Shown in pieces: positions 26,888 to 36,293 of a stretch of 54,435 nt of DNA. The stretch is taken from the NCBI GenBank assembly GCA_029558835.1, contig JAKQDH010000129.1, forward strand, positions 1 to 54,435, given 5' to 3'. Below the pieces are notes generated by a model that was given only the letters and a program-made list of their open reading frames with translations, was not told the origin of the DNA and searched no databases. The translations under genes and the position numbers were made by a program. The stretch is from Planctomycetota bacterium. Its GTDB lineage: Bacteria; Planctomycetota; Phycisphaerae; UBA1845. The first letter of the stretch is position 1. Each line of letters starts with the position of its first letter.

Positions 26888-29800
26888 ATGCAAACGTCAA
26901 ACCGAAACTCACTGATTCTCACAGTTGTCTTCGTAGTGGCCGTGCTGTCGGCGACAGCCCGCGCGGCCACGCTTTATGTGGGGGCCGGGGAAACTTACAC
27001 GACCATTCAGGCCGCGGTGACGGCCGCCAACGCCGGCGACGTGGTCGTGGTGCGGGACGGAACCTACGTCGAGAACGTGCTCGTCGACAACAACGTCGTA
27101 CCCGGCGACGTCAACAGCGGACTGCAGGACCGCACGGGCCTGACGCTTCAGTCCGAGAACGGATCCGCCACGACCTCGGTGGAGGCCGCCGCCACCGACC
27201 TTGCCACCGTTGCCATCGAGGCCCATGGGATAACCTTCACGGGCTTCACCGTGCGCGGCGCGGGCTGGTCACAGGGAGGCATTGCCTTGCGCGGGGCCCA
27301 CAACTGCACCATCAGCGCCAACATGCTGGTGGAGAACTTCTACGGCATCATCCTCACGCGGGCCGAGCAGAATGGTCCAGGGGCGTGCTCCAACACCATC
27401 ACCGGCAACACGATCGGCAGCAATGAGCAGCACGGGATGATGGTCGTCTCCGGGAGCAACCACAACCTGATCAGCGGCAACGACATCCACTCCCTGGGCA
27501 TCGAGCATGCCGGCGGCGTGCTCTTCTTCAGCTCAACGCACAACCAGGTAGTGGAGAACACGATTCATGACAACAATATGGCGGGTGTGTACGTCGACCT
27601 GCAAAGCGATTATACATCCTTTCTGGGCAATGACCTGAGCTACAACACAGGCAGCGCCATCGCTTTGCGCGAGTCGTCGGGCCTCATCGTCGCCCGCAAT
27701 ACCTTCTCGAATAACGATTGTGGCATCGCTACTTACAATGTACAAGCAAGCTGCTTCTACCTCAACAACTTCATCAGCAACTCCCCCTATCAGGTAACGC
27801 TGGATACCCTCTCGAACACCGCGTGGTACTCACCAGCCCCCCTGGCCTACACGTACAACGGCGCGGACTACACCGGTCAACTGGGCAACTACTGGGACAC
27901 GCACACGAGCACCGACGCTGACGGCAACGGCGTCCTCGATGATCCCTATACAGTGTACGGCGAGGAGGGGCCCCAGGACCTCTATCCCCTGGCCGCCACG
28001 CATGTGGACTTCGCGCTTGCCTCGGTTCCTCTTGTGTATAATGCGGACACGGGGCAGAGCTTCGCCACCATTCAGGGAGCCATTGACGATCCCACCACGC
28101 TGGACGGGCACAACTTGCAGGTGGGGCCCGCGGCGTACGCGGAGAACGTGCTGGTCAACAAGGAACTGACGATCATCGCAGACACCGCACTGGGCACGGC
28201 AGCCGTCACGGCGGTCGACCCGGCCGCGCACGTCGTGGCGGTGACCGCCGCCAACGTGACCATTCAGGGACTCACCCTGTCGGGTGCCACGAACGCCGGC
28301 TTCGCGGGGATCTATGTGGCCCCGACGGCCAGCAACTGCACCGTGCAGGCCAACACCTGCTCCGGAAATGACATCGGCATCCTGGTGGACGCAGTCACGG
28401 CGTACGCCATCGCCGACAACGCCGCGGACGTCAACACCACGTGCGACTTCCGCGCCGTGGATTCACCGGGCGGCAGCGTAGCTGAGTTGTTTCTGGGCGC
28501 TGCGGCCACCACGGTTTCATTCGACTACAGCGGCACGATCGCGTTGCGCGGCACGACGACGGCGCCGGCCGCCCCGCCGTCGTTGCGGCCGGTGGCACGG
28601 CGCGCCGAGGTTGTCGAGCTGGGCATGGGGAGCCAACTTACGTTGACGCTCCATTACAGTCAGGCGGATGTCCGGCTTGTCAACGAGGCCAGCCTCGCTC
28701 TCTACCGCTGGAACGGCTCCGCGTGGGCGGCCACCGCGAACGGCGGCTTGAACATCGCCGAGAACAAGGTCTATGCCTCCATCGACGGGCCCGGTATCGT
28801 TGCTCCGTTCGGCATCCATCAGGTTACGGCGGTCTGGCGGAACCCCGACGTCGGAGTGTGGGACTGCGGCACCTGCTGGAGCACCATCAACTGGCCGAAC
28901 AACAACGGCGTCCAACACTACAGTGCCCACATCGACGCCGGCTCGGTCGGCGACGTGGTCGTCAGCCTCGGGCCGTCCCTGCAGGTCTACATCGACAATC
29001 TGACCGTGGATGCCGGCGACACGCTGGATATCGACACGGCCGCGCTCGTCATCGACTCCGGTCCTTTGGCCGGCACGATTGACAACAACGGCACGATCAA
29101 GCTCACCAGTGCCGGCAGCGGGACGTACCTGAGAATCAATCGCGATGTGCTGCTTACCGGCTACGGCGAACTGGTGCTGCACCCGGAAGGCCCCAACTAC
29201 GTGTACGGCATGTCGCCGGGCTACCGACTCACCAATGCCACCGGCCACACCATCCGCGGCTCTCGACGGCTCGGTAACAACTACATGGCTCTGACCAACC
29301 AAGGCCTGATCGACGCGGATAACCCCGCGTTTGCCCTCGAAGTGGATCCCACCGACACGCAGACGGTATACAACACCGGTATCATGCAGTCCTCCAACGG
29401 CGCGACGCTGTGGCTGGCCAACGGCACGGTCGACAACACCGACGGCGTGATCCAGGCGCTCGACGGGTCCGTCACGCAAATCGCCAACACGACCGTCAGC
29501 CACGGCGAGTTGACCACGGCCGGCACCGGTGTCGTCGAACTGCGCGACAACGGCATGATCGTAGATCTGACCAACAGTGGACGCCTCCAAGTACCGATCG
29601 GCGGCGGCAACGGCTACCTTTCGGGAACCATCACCAATAATGCCCTTATCGAGATGGTCAGCGTTCATTTTGGAACGGCGCTGTATGTTTATGGCGACGT
29701 CACGTTGCAAGGAAACGGGGCCCTGGACCTGTGGCCCGCGGGCCCCAACTATGTGCGCGGCTCGTCCGCCTCAAACCGCCTCACCAATGGCACGCAGCAT

Positions 29801-31639
29801 ACCATCCGCGGCTCCCGCAATTTCGGCAACAACGATCTGTGCGTCACGAATCTGGGCCTCATCGACGCCGACGACGCGGGCGACACCCTCGTGGTGAACC
29901 TTACCGACGGTGCCGTCCAGGAAAACCACGCTGTGATGCAGGCCAGCGGCGGCGGAACGCTGCGTCTCTACACGGCAAGTTACGACAATAGCGACGGCGT
30001 CATCCAGGCCCTGGATGGCTCGATCGTTCAGATTGCCGGGGCGGTGGTTGCCGGCGGTGAGTTGACGAGCAGCGGCAGCGGCTTGATCGAGCTGCGCGAG
30101 GGCGGGTTGGTGGCTGACCTCACGAACACGGGCGTCATCCGCGTCCCCAACGGGGGCAGCCCGGGCTATCTGCAAGGCACCGTTCTCAACGAAGGCACCA
30201 TCGAACTCGCCAGCACCGGAAACGGCACCACCCTCTACATGTACGGAAATGTCACTCTGGAGGGCAGCGGCGACCTGGACATCCTGCCCAGCGGCCCCAA
30301 CTATGTACGGGGGAATGCGTCCACGGACCGGCTCACGAACGGCCCCGACCATACGATCCACGGCGCCCGCGAGCTGGGCTACAACGCCCTCGCCGTCAGC
30401 AACGCCGGTCTCATTGACGCCGACCGCGGCGGCTCCACCCTGGTAGTGAACCCGGCGGACGCGGTGACGAACTACAACACCGGCGTCATGCAATCGTCCG
30501 GCGGCGGCATCCTTCAACTGACGGGTGGAAGCTTCGATAACACCGGCGGTGTGATTCAGGCCCTCGACGGCTCCACGACGCAGATTGCCGGCGGCGCGGC
30601 CGTTACCGGCGGCGAACTACGCAGCTTCGCCGGTGGCATGATTCACCTATCCTCGAGTGGCCGGCTGGTCAACCTGACCAGCGACGCCTACGTGCGCATC
30701 CCCAACGGTCAGGGACCGGGGTATTTGCAGGGAACCATTGTCAACAACGGCACGCTCGAGGTCCAGGGCGGCGGCAGCGGCACCGCTATGTACATCAGCG
30801 GCAACGTCCTCGTCAGCGGGACCGGCACCCTGCTCATCGGCGGCCACAACGACATCTACAATGCCGCCTGCACGCTCACCAACGGTGCCGACCACACCAT
30901 CCGCACGTTGAGCAACAACGACATTCAGCCAACGCTCGTCAACGAAGGCATTGTGGATGTGCCGACGGGCACGTCGCTGCTGTGCACCACTGCCTACAGC
31001 GGCGCGGCCGGCTCCACCACCCTCGTGAACGGCACGCTGACCGCGCCGGGGACCACGCCGATGGCCGGCGTTCTGGCCGGCAGCGGCACCTTCAGCGGGT
31101 CCGTCACCCTGGCGGCCGGCGGCACCCTCTCGCCCGGCAACTCCGCCGGACGGCTTACCATCAGCGGGAGCTGCACCCACGACGCCGACAGCAGCGTACA
31201 CATCGAGCTGGGCGGCGCCACGCCGATCACGGGGTACGACGTGCTCCGCGTAACGAGCACGGCCAATCTCGCGGGCGAGCTGCGTGTCACACTCATCAAT
31301 GGTTTCGTGCCGACGCTGGGGCAGAGCTTCACCATCGTCACGGGCGGGACCATCACGGGGCAATTCGGTACGGTGACCGCGGCCGGCGGCTACAACGTGA
31401 CCTACAACGCGACCAACGTGACGATCACGCTGGTCGCCATGCCGGGCGACTTCGATGACGACGACGACGTAGACGTCGACGACTTCGCCGTCTTCGCCGA
31501 CTGCCTGGCGGGACCGGAAGTGACCACTCCCCCACCGGGTTGCGACCCCAGCGATTTCGCCCAGGCCGACCTGGACGGCGACGAGGACGTGGACTTGGCG
31601 GACGTCGCAAGCTTCAACCTGATCTTCACCGGTTCGTAG
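26888..31639 (+). CDS. Giant secreted beta-helix protein with ~184-aa repeats and dockerin-like tail
   Basis: 1583 residues. The signal peptide is about 1-27 (LILTVVFVVAVLSATARA). Residues about 28-330 form a right-handed parallel beta-helix of the pectate-lyase/NosD type (YTTIQAAVTAANAGDVVVVRDGTYVENV, then runs such as CTISANMLVENFYGI). A second shorter helix starts at about 380. From nucleotide 29071 to 30900 a unit of about 184 residues recurs four times, the last degenerate. Each unit has 'GTI.NNGTIEL...GNGT.LY..GNVTL.G.G.L' and 'VIQALDGS..QI'. The C terminus has two Asp-rich Ca-binding loops (GDFDDDDDVDVDDF and ADLDGDEDVDLADV) of dockerin type. Probably cell-surface; substrate or partner unknown. 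Confidence 0.9.
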   Translation: MQTSNRNSLILTVVFVVAVLSATARAATLYVGAGETYTTIQAAVTAANAGDVVVVRDGTYVENVLVDNNVVPGDVNSGLQDRTGLTLQSENGSATTSVEAAATDLATVAIEAHGITFTGFTVRGAGWSQGGIALRGAHNCTISANMLVENFYGIILTRAEQNGPGACSNTITGNTIGSNEQHGMMVVSGSNHNLISGNDIHSLGIEHAGGVLFFSSTHNQVVENTIHDNNMAGVYVDLQSDYTSFLGNDLSYNTGSAIALRESSGLIVARNTFSNNDCGIATYNVQASCFYLNNFISNSPYQVTLDTLSNTAWYSPAPLAYTYNGADYTGQLGNYWDTHTSTDADGNGVLDDPYTVYGEEGPQDLYPLAATHVDFALASVPLVYNADTGQSFATIQGAIDDPTTLDGHNLQVGPAAYAENVLVNKELTIIADTALGTAAVTAVDPAAHVVAVTAANVTIQGLTLSGATNAGFAGIYVAPTASNCTVQANTCSGNDIGILVDAVTAYAIADNAADVNTTCDFRAVDSPGGSVAELFLGAAATTVSFDYSGTIALRGTTTAPAAPPSLRPVARRAEVVELGMGSQLTLTLHYSQADVRLVNEASLALYRWNGSAWAATANGGLNIAENKVYASIDGPGIVAPFGIHQVTAVWRNPDVGVWDCGTCWSTINWPNNNGVQHYSAHIDAGSVGDVVVSLGPSLQVYIDNLTVDAGDTLDIDTAALVIDSGPLAGTIDNNGTIKLTSAGSGTYLRINRDVLLTGYGELVLHPEGPNYVYGMSPGYRLTNATGHTIRGSRRLGNNYMALTNQGLIDADNPAFALEVDPTDTQTVYNTGIMQSSNGATLWLANGTVDNTDGVIQALDGSVTQIANTTVSHGELTTAGTGVVELRDNGMIVDLTNSGRLQVPIGGGNGYLSGTITNNALIEMVSVHFGTALYVYGDVTLQGNGALDLWPAGPNYVRGSSASNRLTNGTQHTIRGSRNFGNNDLCVTNLGLIDADDAGDTLVVNLTDGAVQENHAVMQASGGGTLRLYTASYDNSDGVIQALDGSIVQIAGAVVAGGELTSSGSGLIELREGGLVADLTNTGVIRVPNGGSPGYLQGTVLNEGTIELASTGNGTTLYMYGNVTLEGSGDLDILPSGPNYVRGNASTDRLTNGPDHTIHGARELGYNALAVSNAGLIDADRGGSTLVVNPADAVTNYNTGVMQSSGGGILQLTGGSFDNTGGVIQALDGSTTQIAGGAAVTGGELRSFAGGMIHLSSSGRLVNLTSDAYVRIPNGQGPGYLQGTIVNNGTLEVQGGGSGTAMYISGNVLVSGTGTLLIGGHNDIYNAACTLTNGADHTIRTLSNNDIQPTLVNEGIVDVPTGTSLLCTTAYSGAAGSTTLVNGTLTAPGTTPMAGVLAGSGTFSGSVTLAAGGTLSPGNSAGRLTISGSCTHDADSSVHIELGGATPITGYDVLRVTSTANLAGELRVTLINGFVPTLGQSFTIVTGGTITGQFGTVTAAGGYNVTYNATNVTITLVAMPGDFDDDDDVDVDDFAVFADCLAGPEVTTPPPGCDPSDFAQADLDGDEDVDLADVASFNLIFTGS

Positions 31640-31660
31640 ACGTACGAGCACCCCGTACAA

Positions 31661-31700
31661 CCCCTCTCCCCCCTGCGGGGGAGAGGGCAGGGTGAGGGGG
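31661..31700. repeat. CCCTCTCCC palindrome
   Basis: CCCCTCTCCC, a CCTGCGGGG centre and GAGAGGGCAGGGTGAGG. It lies 21 bases after the stop of the giant beta-helix gene and could act as its terminator, though no T tract follows. Nothing else is seen in 31701-31940. Confidence 0.6.
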
Positions 31701-31940
31701 AGCGTCGCAGGGCCTCCCCCTCCGGCCGCGCCCGCACAGATAAGAAGGCTGGATTCGGGACGCGTAGGGAGCGGGCAGCCGGTGGCAGCTTCCGCTGGTC
31801 AGGATGCGCGAGTCACGCGGCACGACGGGAGACTCTGCCGCCCTCCCTGGGCACGACAGCGCAGGAAACGCAAGTGGATTGTGGGAACTTCAGCCTCCTT
31901 CCGGCATCAAAACACGTACCAGGTGCCCAGGAGGTAAGCT

Positions 31941-32642
31941 GTGCGGCGGCGGCGATGCGGCGTTCTCATCCTGATTGCGTGGGCGGGCTGTCAAGGGGGT
32001 CCGGGCGACGCCCCGCTGCCGGGTAAGCTCCCACCACTGCCTGCCCCCCCACTTCCGGCCGCGGACTCGAAACGTGCCTCACCGGTGCACGTAACGATCT
32101 GGGAATGGAGGGCACGCAGTCGCGGGGCCGGCATCGACCGAACATCGCTGTGGGTCTGCCAGGTCGACTTCCTGCGTAGTCGCGGCCGTTCAAAGACCGT
32201 GGTGGCGCGACGGCCGCAGCCGCTGATCGCGGCACCGCACAATTCGCACCCGGAGCTGCCGCTTGAAGACGCATGGCAGCCGGTGCCCGCGGCCGACATG
32301 CAACGCATCCGCGCGGCCATCGACGCCTGGCTGGCGACCTCCCCGCCGCCCGTCTGCGAGTTCTACCGCCCCGGTGGCCGCGAGGACGGATACGCGATGC
32401 GTTTTTCCCTGCAGACAGAGGAGACGACATACCACGTCCGGGCAAACCCGGACCGCCCGCGCGGCGAAATCGCCGAGTGCGATCCGGATCCGACGTTCCA
32501 GGCTCTCGTGCAGGCCTTAGTTCGCCAGGCCGATTGGTCGCAGCCCGGCACGCGGATCGGGCGCCATGCCTTCGACTGGGCGAAACACCCGCCGGTCTGT
32601 CGAGTGACAAGTGGTCCGCTCGTCCCCACCCCCAGACACTGA
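31941..32642 (+). CDS. Hypothetical lipoprotein
   Basis: 233 residues starting at GTG with GGAGGT six bases upstream. The N terminus VRRRRCGVLILIAWAGCQGG has four Arg, a short hydrophobic stretch and lipobox AWAGC, predicting a lipid anchor. The Pro-rich stretch after it (LPGKLPPLPAPPLP) is a linker. The main part (SPVHVTIWEWRARSRGAGIDRTSLWVCQVDF) does not match a family I know. Repeated Trp-x-x-x and charged residues suggest a soluble globular domain. It has no operon partner; the next gene starts 128 bases on. Confidence 0.6.
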   Translation: MRRRRCGVLILIAWAGCQGGPGDAPLPGKLPPLPAPPLPAADSKRASPVHVTIWEWRARSRGAGIDRTSLWVCQVDFLRSRGRSKTVVARRPQPLIAAPHNSHPELPLEDAWQPVPAADMQRIRAAIDAWLATSPPPVCEFYRPGGREDGYAMRFSLQTEETTYHVRANPDRPRGEIAECDPDPTFQALVQALVRQADWSQPGTRIGRHAFDWAKHPPVCRVTSGPLVPTPRH

Positions 32643-32770
32643 CCAGCCGCGAACCAAGCGCCGCCACGCTGGTCCGCCCAGGTGCGCTCCTTTCACTTCT
32701 CGGACTTTGACAGTGCCCTTGCTGTATTCGACGGTTTGGTGGGCTCGTTCACAGCAGGAGGCACGCCGCC

Positions 32771-33139
32771 ATGTCCACTCCCGCATCACTGATGCCTGCC
32801 GACCTCGGAGCACACTTGGCCGCCCTCGTCACGGGGCTTCGCGCACGCTCGGCGCGTCTGGTGCAGCGCCGGTCCTCCAAACATCGTCACGGTGCCGGCA
32901 TCGTGACGGCCATGCTGGGCGCAACGTTGGTGCTGCTGTCGGCCGGCTGCCGGCTGGGGGGCGGCACGTTAACGATTGACGCCGACGTGTTCACCGGGCT
33001 GATGGGCTGGAACCTCAGCGCCTGCGGCAGCGGTTTCCGCACTTGTGCTCAGTTGCTCGCCGATAATCAGCAACAACTGCTGGGCGAGTCCTTCAGTGAC
33101 ATGGTGGGCGGAGCCTTGCTGGACTTCAGCAAACGATAG
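32771..33139 (+). CDS. Small hypothetical membrane or lipoprotein
   Basis: 122 residues. About 43 hydrophilic residues precede a hydrophobic segment GIVTAMLGATLVLLSAGC, so the lipobox is unusually far from the start. GGAGG lies nine bases before the ATG at 32771, but an internal start near the Met at 32912 would give a standard lipoprotein signal. The mature part is short (RLGGGTLTIDADVFTGLMGWNLSACGSGFRTCAQLLADNQQQLL) with Cys residues. Similar short proteins occur in planctomycetes. The function is unknown. Confidence 0.55.
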   Translation: MSTPASLMPADLGAHLAALVTGLRARSARLVQRRSSKHRHGAGIVTAMLGATLVLLSAGCRLGGGTLTIDADVFTGLMGWNLSACGSGFRTCAQLLADNQQQLLGESFSDMVGGALLDFSKR

Positions 33140-33289
33140 GGGACACGTCTCCCTTTCCTCTCTCGGTTCTCCAATCTCCCGGACCTTCACGCGACCAGAA
33201 TGCCCATTTCTCTTGGCGTGAGAGAGTATGCGCTCGCGTCAGCACCACCCGCTGGTCCCCTGCCGCCTCCTGCGTCCCCCCACTGACTG

Positions 33290-33317
33290 TTGACGCTGCG
33301 GGGCGACCTGTTATCGT
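33290..33317 (+). promoter_or_regulatory. Likely sigma-70-type promoter of the debranching enzyme gene
   Basis: TTGACG at 33290-33295, 16 bases, then TATCGT at 33312-33317. It matches five and four of six consensus bases and is placed in the 313-base gap ahead of the gene. Confidence 0.45.
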
Positions 33318-33452
33318 GGCCCGCGTCGTGCCCGGCGTGCCCCAGGCTACATGAACGAGCTCGTCGGGCGAGGGAGGGACAAGGGGCAACGGGAGCGGCC
33401 GGCACCGTATCGGCCGGCCTTCACGTTTGACCACCTGCGCGGAGTGTGCACT

Positions 33453-35501
33453 GTGAACCGAGAAGCTGAAGGGGTTGCTGTGGCATCGGGGTGCCGGCTG
33501 CTGGAGGGTAGCCTCGAGCAGCGTCTGGAACGCGAGTGGCTGCTGACCAACAGCTATGGAGGTTTCGCCAGTGGGACGGTGCTGGGCTGTCCCACGCGAA
33601 GGTACCACGGCCTGTTGTGCGCGCCACGGCGTCCGCCGCTGGTACGATACGTCCTGCTGGCGTCCTTGCTCGAACAGGTCAATTGCGGCGGGCAGGAGAT
33701 TCCGCTGTCCACGTTCGAGTTCCCCGGTACGTTCCACCCGGAAGGACACCGGCTGCTGCAGGACTTCGCCTACAACCTCACCGAACATGATCCCTGGGTG
33801 CGGTTCACGTTCGAGCACGAGCGGTTCGCCGTGGAAAAGCGGGTACAGCTCGCGCGCGATGCCCACGTCGTACGGGTCCGCTACGCAGTCCGGGCCTACC
33901 GCGACGAGCCGATTGTCCTGCGCGTGTCGCCGCTGATTGCCATGCGCAGCATCCACGACCTGCGTCACCAGCCCGTTGAGGACCCCTGGTTGCTCAACGA
34001 AGGCGACAAGCTTTCGTGGGTGCAACTGCGGGCGGATCGGGGGGTCACGCTGGCGATCTTCACCGAACCGAAGGAGCAACAGGGCCGGGTGCACTTCCGC
34101 ATGCAGCCCGTCTGGTGGCACAACTTCCGCTACCGCGAGGAACTCGCCCGCAGCTTCCCCGGCGGAGAGGACTTGCAGAACCTGGGCACGTTCGACGCGG
34201 CCGGTGTCGGCTCGGTTGCCATGGAGCTGGTGGCCGTCGGGCTGGCGGGTAGCCCTCTCGAGGCAATCGAGACGGCCGAGTCCACACGGCAGGAAGCCAA
34301 GGACGCCGGGGCACGCATCGCCGTGCCCGATGCCGATCCAGTCGCCACGGCCCTGCATGCCGCCGCAGACCAGTTCGTGGTGCGTTGCGGAACCGGGCGC
34401 CGGGCAGGCGGGACGACGGTCTTGGCGGGTTATCACTGGTTCACGGACTGGGGGCGCGACGCCCTCATCGCGCTCGAGGGGCTTCTGCTGATCCCGCGCC
34501 GCTTTGGTGAGGCCCGGCAGGTGCTCGTGACGTTCGCCGGGGCGCAGCAACGCGGCCTGATTCCCAACCGCTTCAATGACGCCGCCAGCGTGTGCGACTA
34601 CAACAGCGTTGATGCCTCGTTGTGGTTCCTGCACGCGGCTGACGCCTACCTGCGCTACGCCAACGACCTGACGACCTACGACGAGGTCCTCTGGCCGGCG
34701 TGCTGCCGTGTTATCCAGGCGTTTCTGGGGGGGACGGACTTCGACATCCGCGTCGATGAGTCGGGGCTGGTCTACTGCGGCAACCCCGGCACGCAGATCA
34801 CCTGGATGGACGCCAAGGCCAATGGAACCGTCTTCACGCCGCGTCATGGGGCCCCCGTCGAGGTCAACGCGCTGTGGTACTCAGGTTTGCGGACCCTGGC
34901 CGACCGGGAGCGCACGTTGGGACGCACCTGCCCCGTCGCCCTGGCGACGCTGATTACCCGTGTCGAGGAGAGCTTCGCATCGACGTTCTGGCGTGAAGAC
35001 GCGCAGTGGTTGTACGACTGCGTGCGTCCGGGGCAGAAGGACGGCGCGCTGCGTCCCAATCAGATTCTGGCCGTCTCGCTGCCCTACAGCCCGCTACGGG
35101 ATGCCGCCCAGCGGCGGGCGGTGCTGGAGGCCGTCCAGAAGCACCTCTGGACGCCCATGGGGCTGCGCACCCTGGCCCCGTTCGAGCCCGGTTATCGGGG
35201 TCGCTATGAGGGCGGGCCGTACCAGCGCGACAGTGCCTACCACAATGGCACCGTCTGGGCCTGGCTGACGGGTCCGTTCATCGAGGCGTATCTGCGCGTG
35301 CACGACTGGTCGGCTGAGGCGAAGAACCAGGCGCGCGCGATGCTCGAACCGCTGATTAATCACCTCTACGGTGAGGCGGGCGTGGGCTCCATCAGCGAGA
35401 TCTTCGACGGCGACCCGCCGCACAAGCCGCGCGGCTGCATCGCCCAGGCGTGGAGCGTCGCCGAAGTACTGCGGGCGTATCAGTTGACGCGGGGGAGATG
35501 A
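33453..35501 (+). CDS. Glycogen debranching enzyme (amylo-alpha-1,6-glucosidase type)
   Basis: About 682 residues. The N-terminal beta-sandwich (EREWLLTNSYGGFASGTVLGCPTRRYHGLL) is the GDE_N pattern. The C-terminal (alpha/alpha)6 barrel carries GYHWFTDWGRDALIALEGLLL, GLIPNRF, YNSVDASLWF, ITWMDAK and YQRDSAYHNGTVWAWLTGPF. The Asp residues in TDWGRD and TWMDAK and the Glu at the end (GSISEIFDG) are candidate catalytic acids. It removes alpha-1,6 branch stubs of glycogen or maltodextrin. GTG at 33453 has GGAG eight bases upstream; an in-frame ATG at 33351 would add 34 unconserved residues and lacks a good site. It is the only glycogen gene in the window. Confidence 0.93.
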   Translation: MNREAEGVAVASGCRLLEGSLEQRLEREWLLTNSYGGFASGTVLGCPTRRYHGLLCAPRRPPLVRYVLLASLLEQVNCGGQEIPLSTFEFPGTFHPEGHRLLQDFAYNLTEHDPWVRFTFEHERFAVEKRVQLARDAHVVRVRYAVRAYRDEPIVLRVSPLIAMRSIHDLRHQPVEDPWLLNEGDKLSWVQLRADRGVTLAIFTEPKEQQGRVHFRMQPVWWHNFRYREELARSFPGGEDLQNLGTFDAAGVGSVAMELVAVGLAGSPLEAIETAESTRQEAKDAGARIAVPDADPVATALHAAADQFVVRCGTGRRAGGTTVLAGYHWFTDWGRDALIALEGLLLIPRRFGEARQVLVTFAGAQQRGLIPNRFNDAASVCDYNSVDASLWFLHAADAYLRYANDLTTYDEVLWPACCRVIQAFLGGTDFDIRVDESGLVYCGNPGTQITWMDAKANGTVFTPRHGAPVEVNALWYSGLRTLADRERTLGRTCPVALATLITRVEESFASTFWREDAQWLYDCVRPGQKDGALRPNQILAVSLPYSPLRDAAQRRAVLEAVQKHLWTPMGLRTLAPFEPGYRGRYEGGPYQRDSAYHNGTVWAWLTGPFIEAYLRVHDWSAEAKNQARAMLEPLINHLYGEAGVGSISEIFDGDPPHKPRGCIAQAWSVAEVLRAYQLTRGR

Positions 35502-35686
35502 GTAGCGAGTTGCGAATAGCAAACGAAGGGGAAGCCAAGGGCAAGGTGCCGCCCGCGTTTAGCATCTACCCCATGCTGTTCGCTCGGTGGACGCCGCCCA
35601 CCCCATCATGCTCGTCGCGGGGTGCCCTTGGTCGTAGCTTTCCGTCTTCGCTATTCTGCTCACCCTGTCGCCATCGCTACTTCGAC

Positions 35687-35729
35687 AAAAAAGCGACCCG
35701 CCGGCGTTCCCTCGGGAACGACCGGCGGG
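35687..35729 (-). terminator. Strong Rho-independent terminator on the minus strand
   Basis: A 14-15-bp stem (CCCGCCGGCGTTCC at 35697-35710 with its complement to 35729, one bulged base) is followed on the minus strand by TCGCTTTTTTG. It points left, against the debranching-enzyme gene. It therefore ends a minus-strand transcript arising between here and 36032. Confidence 0.8.
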
Positions 35730-35997
35730 CCTTATTTCGCTGGCTGCTGCCAACGGCAGCCACGTTCGCTGCACTACGGCAGCAACCTCGCACATTTGCC
35801 TATGTCCACTGATCACCTCCTTCCGATGGGCGGGCCTCCCCGGTATACCCCTGGGCAGGGGGCCGCCGGGCTTTGCCCTGTCCGCCGACCGTCGCCAGCA
35901 GACCCACGCGCGGTAGTCGGAACCACCCGCGGGAGGGAGCAGAAGGCGGGGCTACCTTGCCCATCTGTAGGCCTACCCGCCGCTGCCTCGACCTCCA
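35690..35997 (-). ncRNA. Candidate structured non-coding RNA of about 310 nt
   Basis: A minus-strand promoter at 36003-36032 and a strong terminator at 35687-35729 bracket a unit with no convincing gene. The RNA would be rich in stems: GGGC-AAA-GCCC, GTCTGC...GCGGAC, and GGCTGC...GCAGCC just before the terminator. At 35811-35822 it reads AAGGAGGTGATC, an exact complement of the usual 3' end of 16S rRNA. I do not find the hallmarks of RNase P RNA, tmRNA or SRP RNA. Alternative: the promoter sits at an ATG (35998) for a leaderless 61-codon frame that stops inside AAGGAGGTGATC, with an 11-codon GTG frame after it. Confidence 0.5.
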
Positions 35998-36002
35998 TGA
36001 GT

Positions 36003-36032
36003 AGTGTATCGACCGGGGGCGTGCCGGGTCAA
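36003..36032 (-). promoter_or_regulatory. Sigma-70-type promoter reading leftward
   Basis: On the minus strand TTGACC (36027-36032), 18 bases, then TACACT (36003-36008). It is among the best consensus matches in the window and would start transcription near 35996. Confidence 0.6.
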
Positions 36033-36293
36033 TAGCGTATCCGCCGCGGCGACCAGAATTTGGCGGTAACCGCCCGCCCCCCCGCCGACCGATGTCACGT
36101 TTCCGCCCGCACGGTGCCGAAGCAGGTTGACGCCCCCCGCAGCGCTGCCCACAGTCCCCCACCGATCCGGGAGGGGTCGCCCCAGCGACGCGGAGCGCCC
36201 GCGTCTGCGCCTCAGCGCGGACAACTCCACCAGCCGTACGCCGCGTCGCCAATGCCGCTGGTACATCCAAACGAACGCATGAAAGGACTCATC

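Noticed and set aside
35690..35997. RNase P RNA, tmRNA or SRP RNA
   Set aside because: The conserved core strings of these RNAs (for example GAAAGTCC...ACAGAA, or GGTCAGG...GGAAGCAGC) are not found in the unit.
36044..36290. TPP riboswitch ahead of thi4
   Set aside because: The conserved CTGAGA and ACCTGATCTGGATAATGCC-type blocks are absent.
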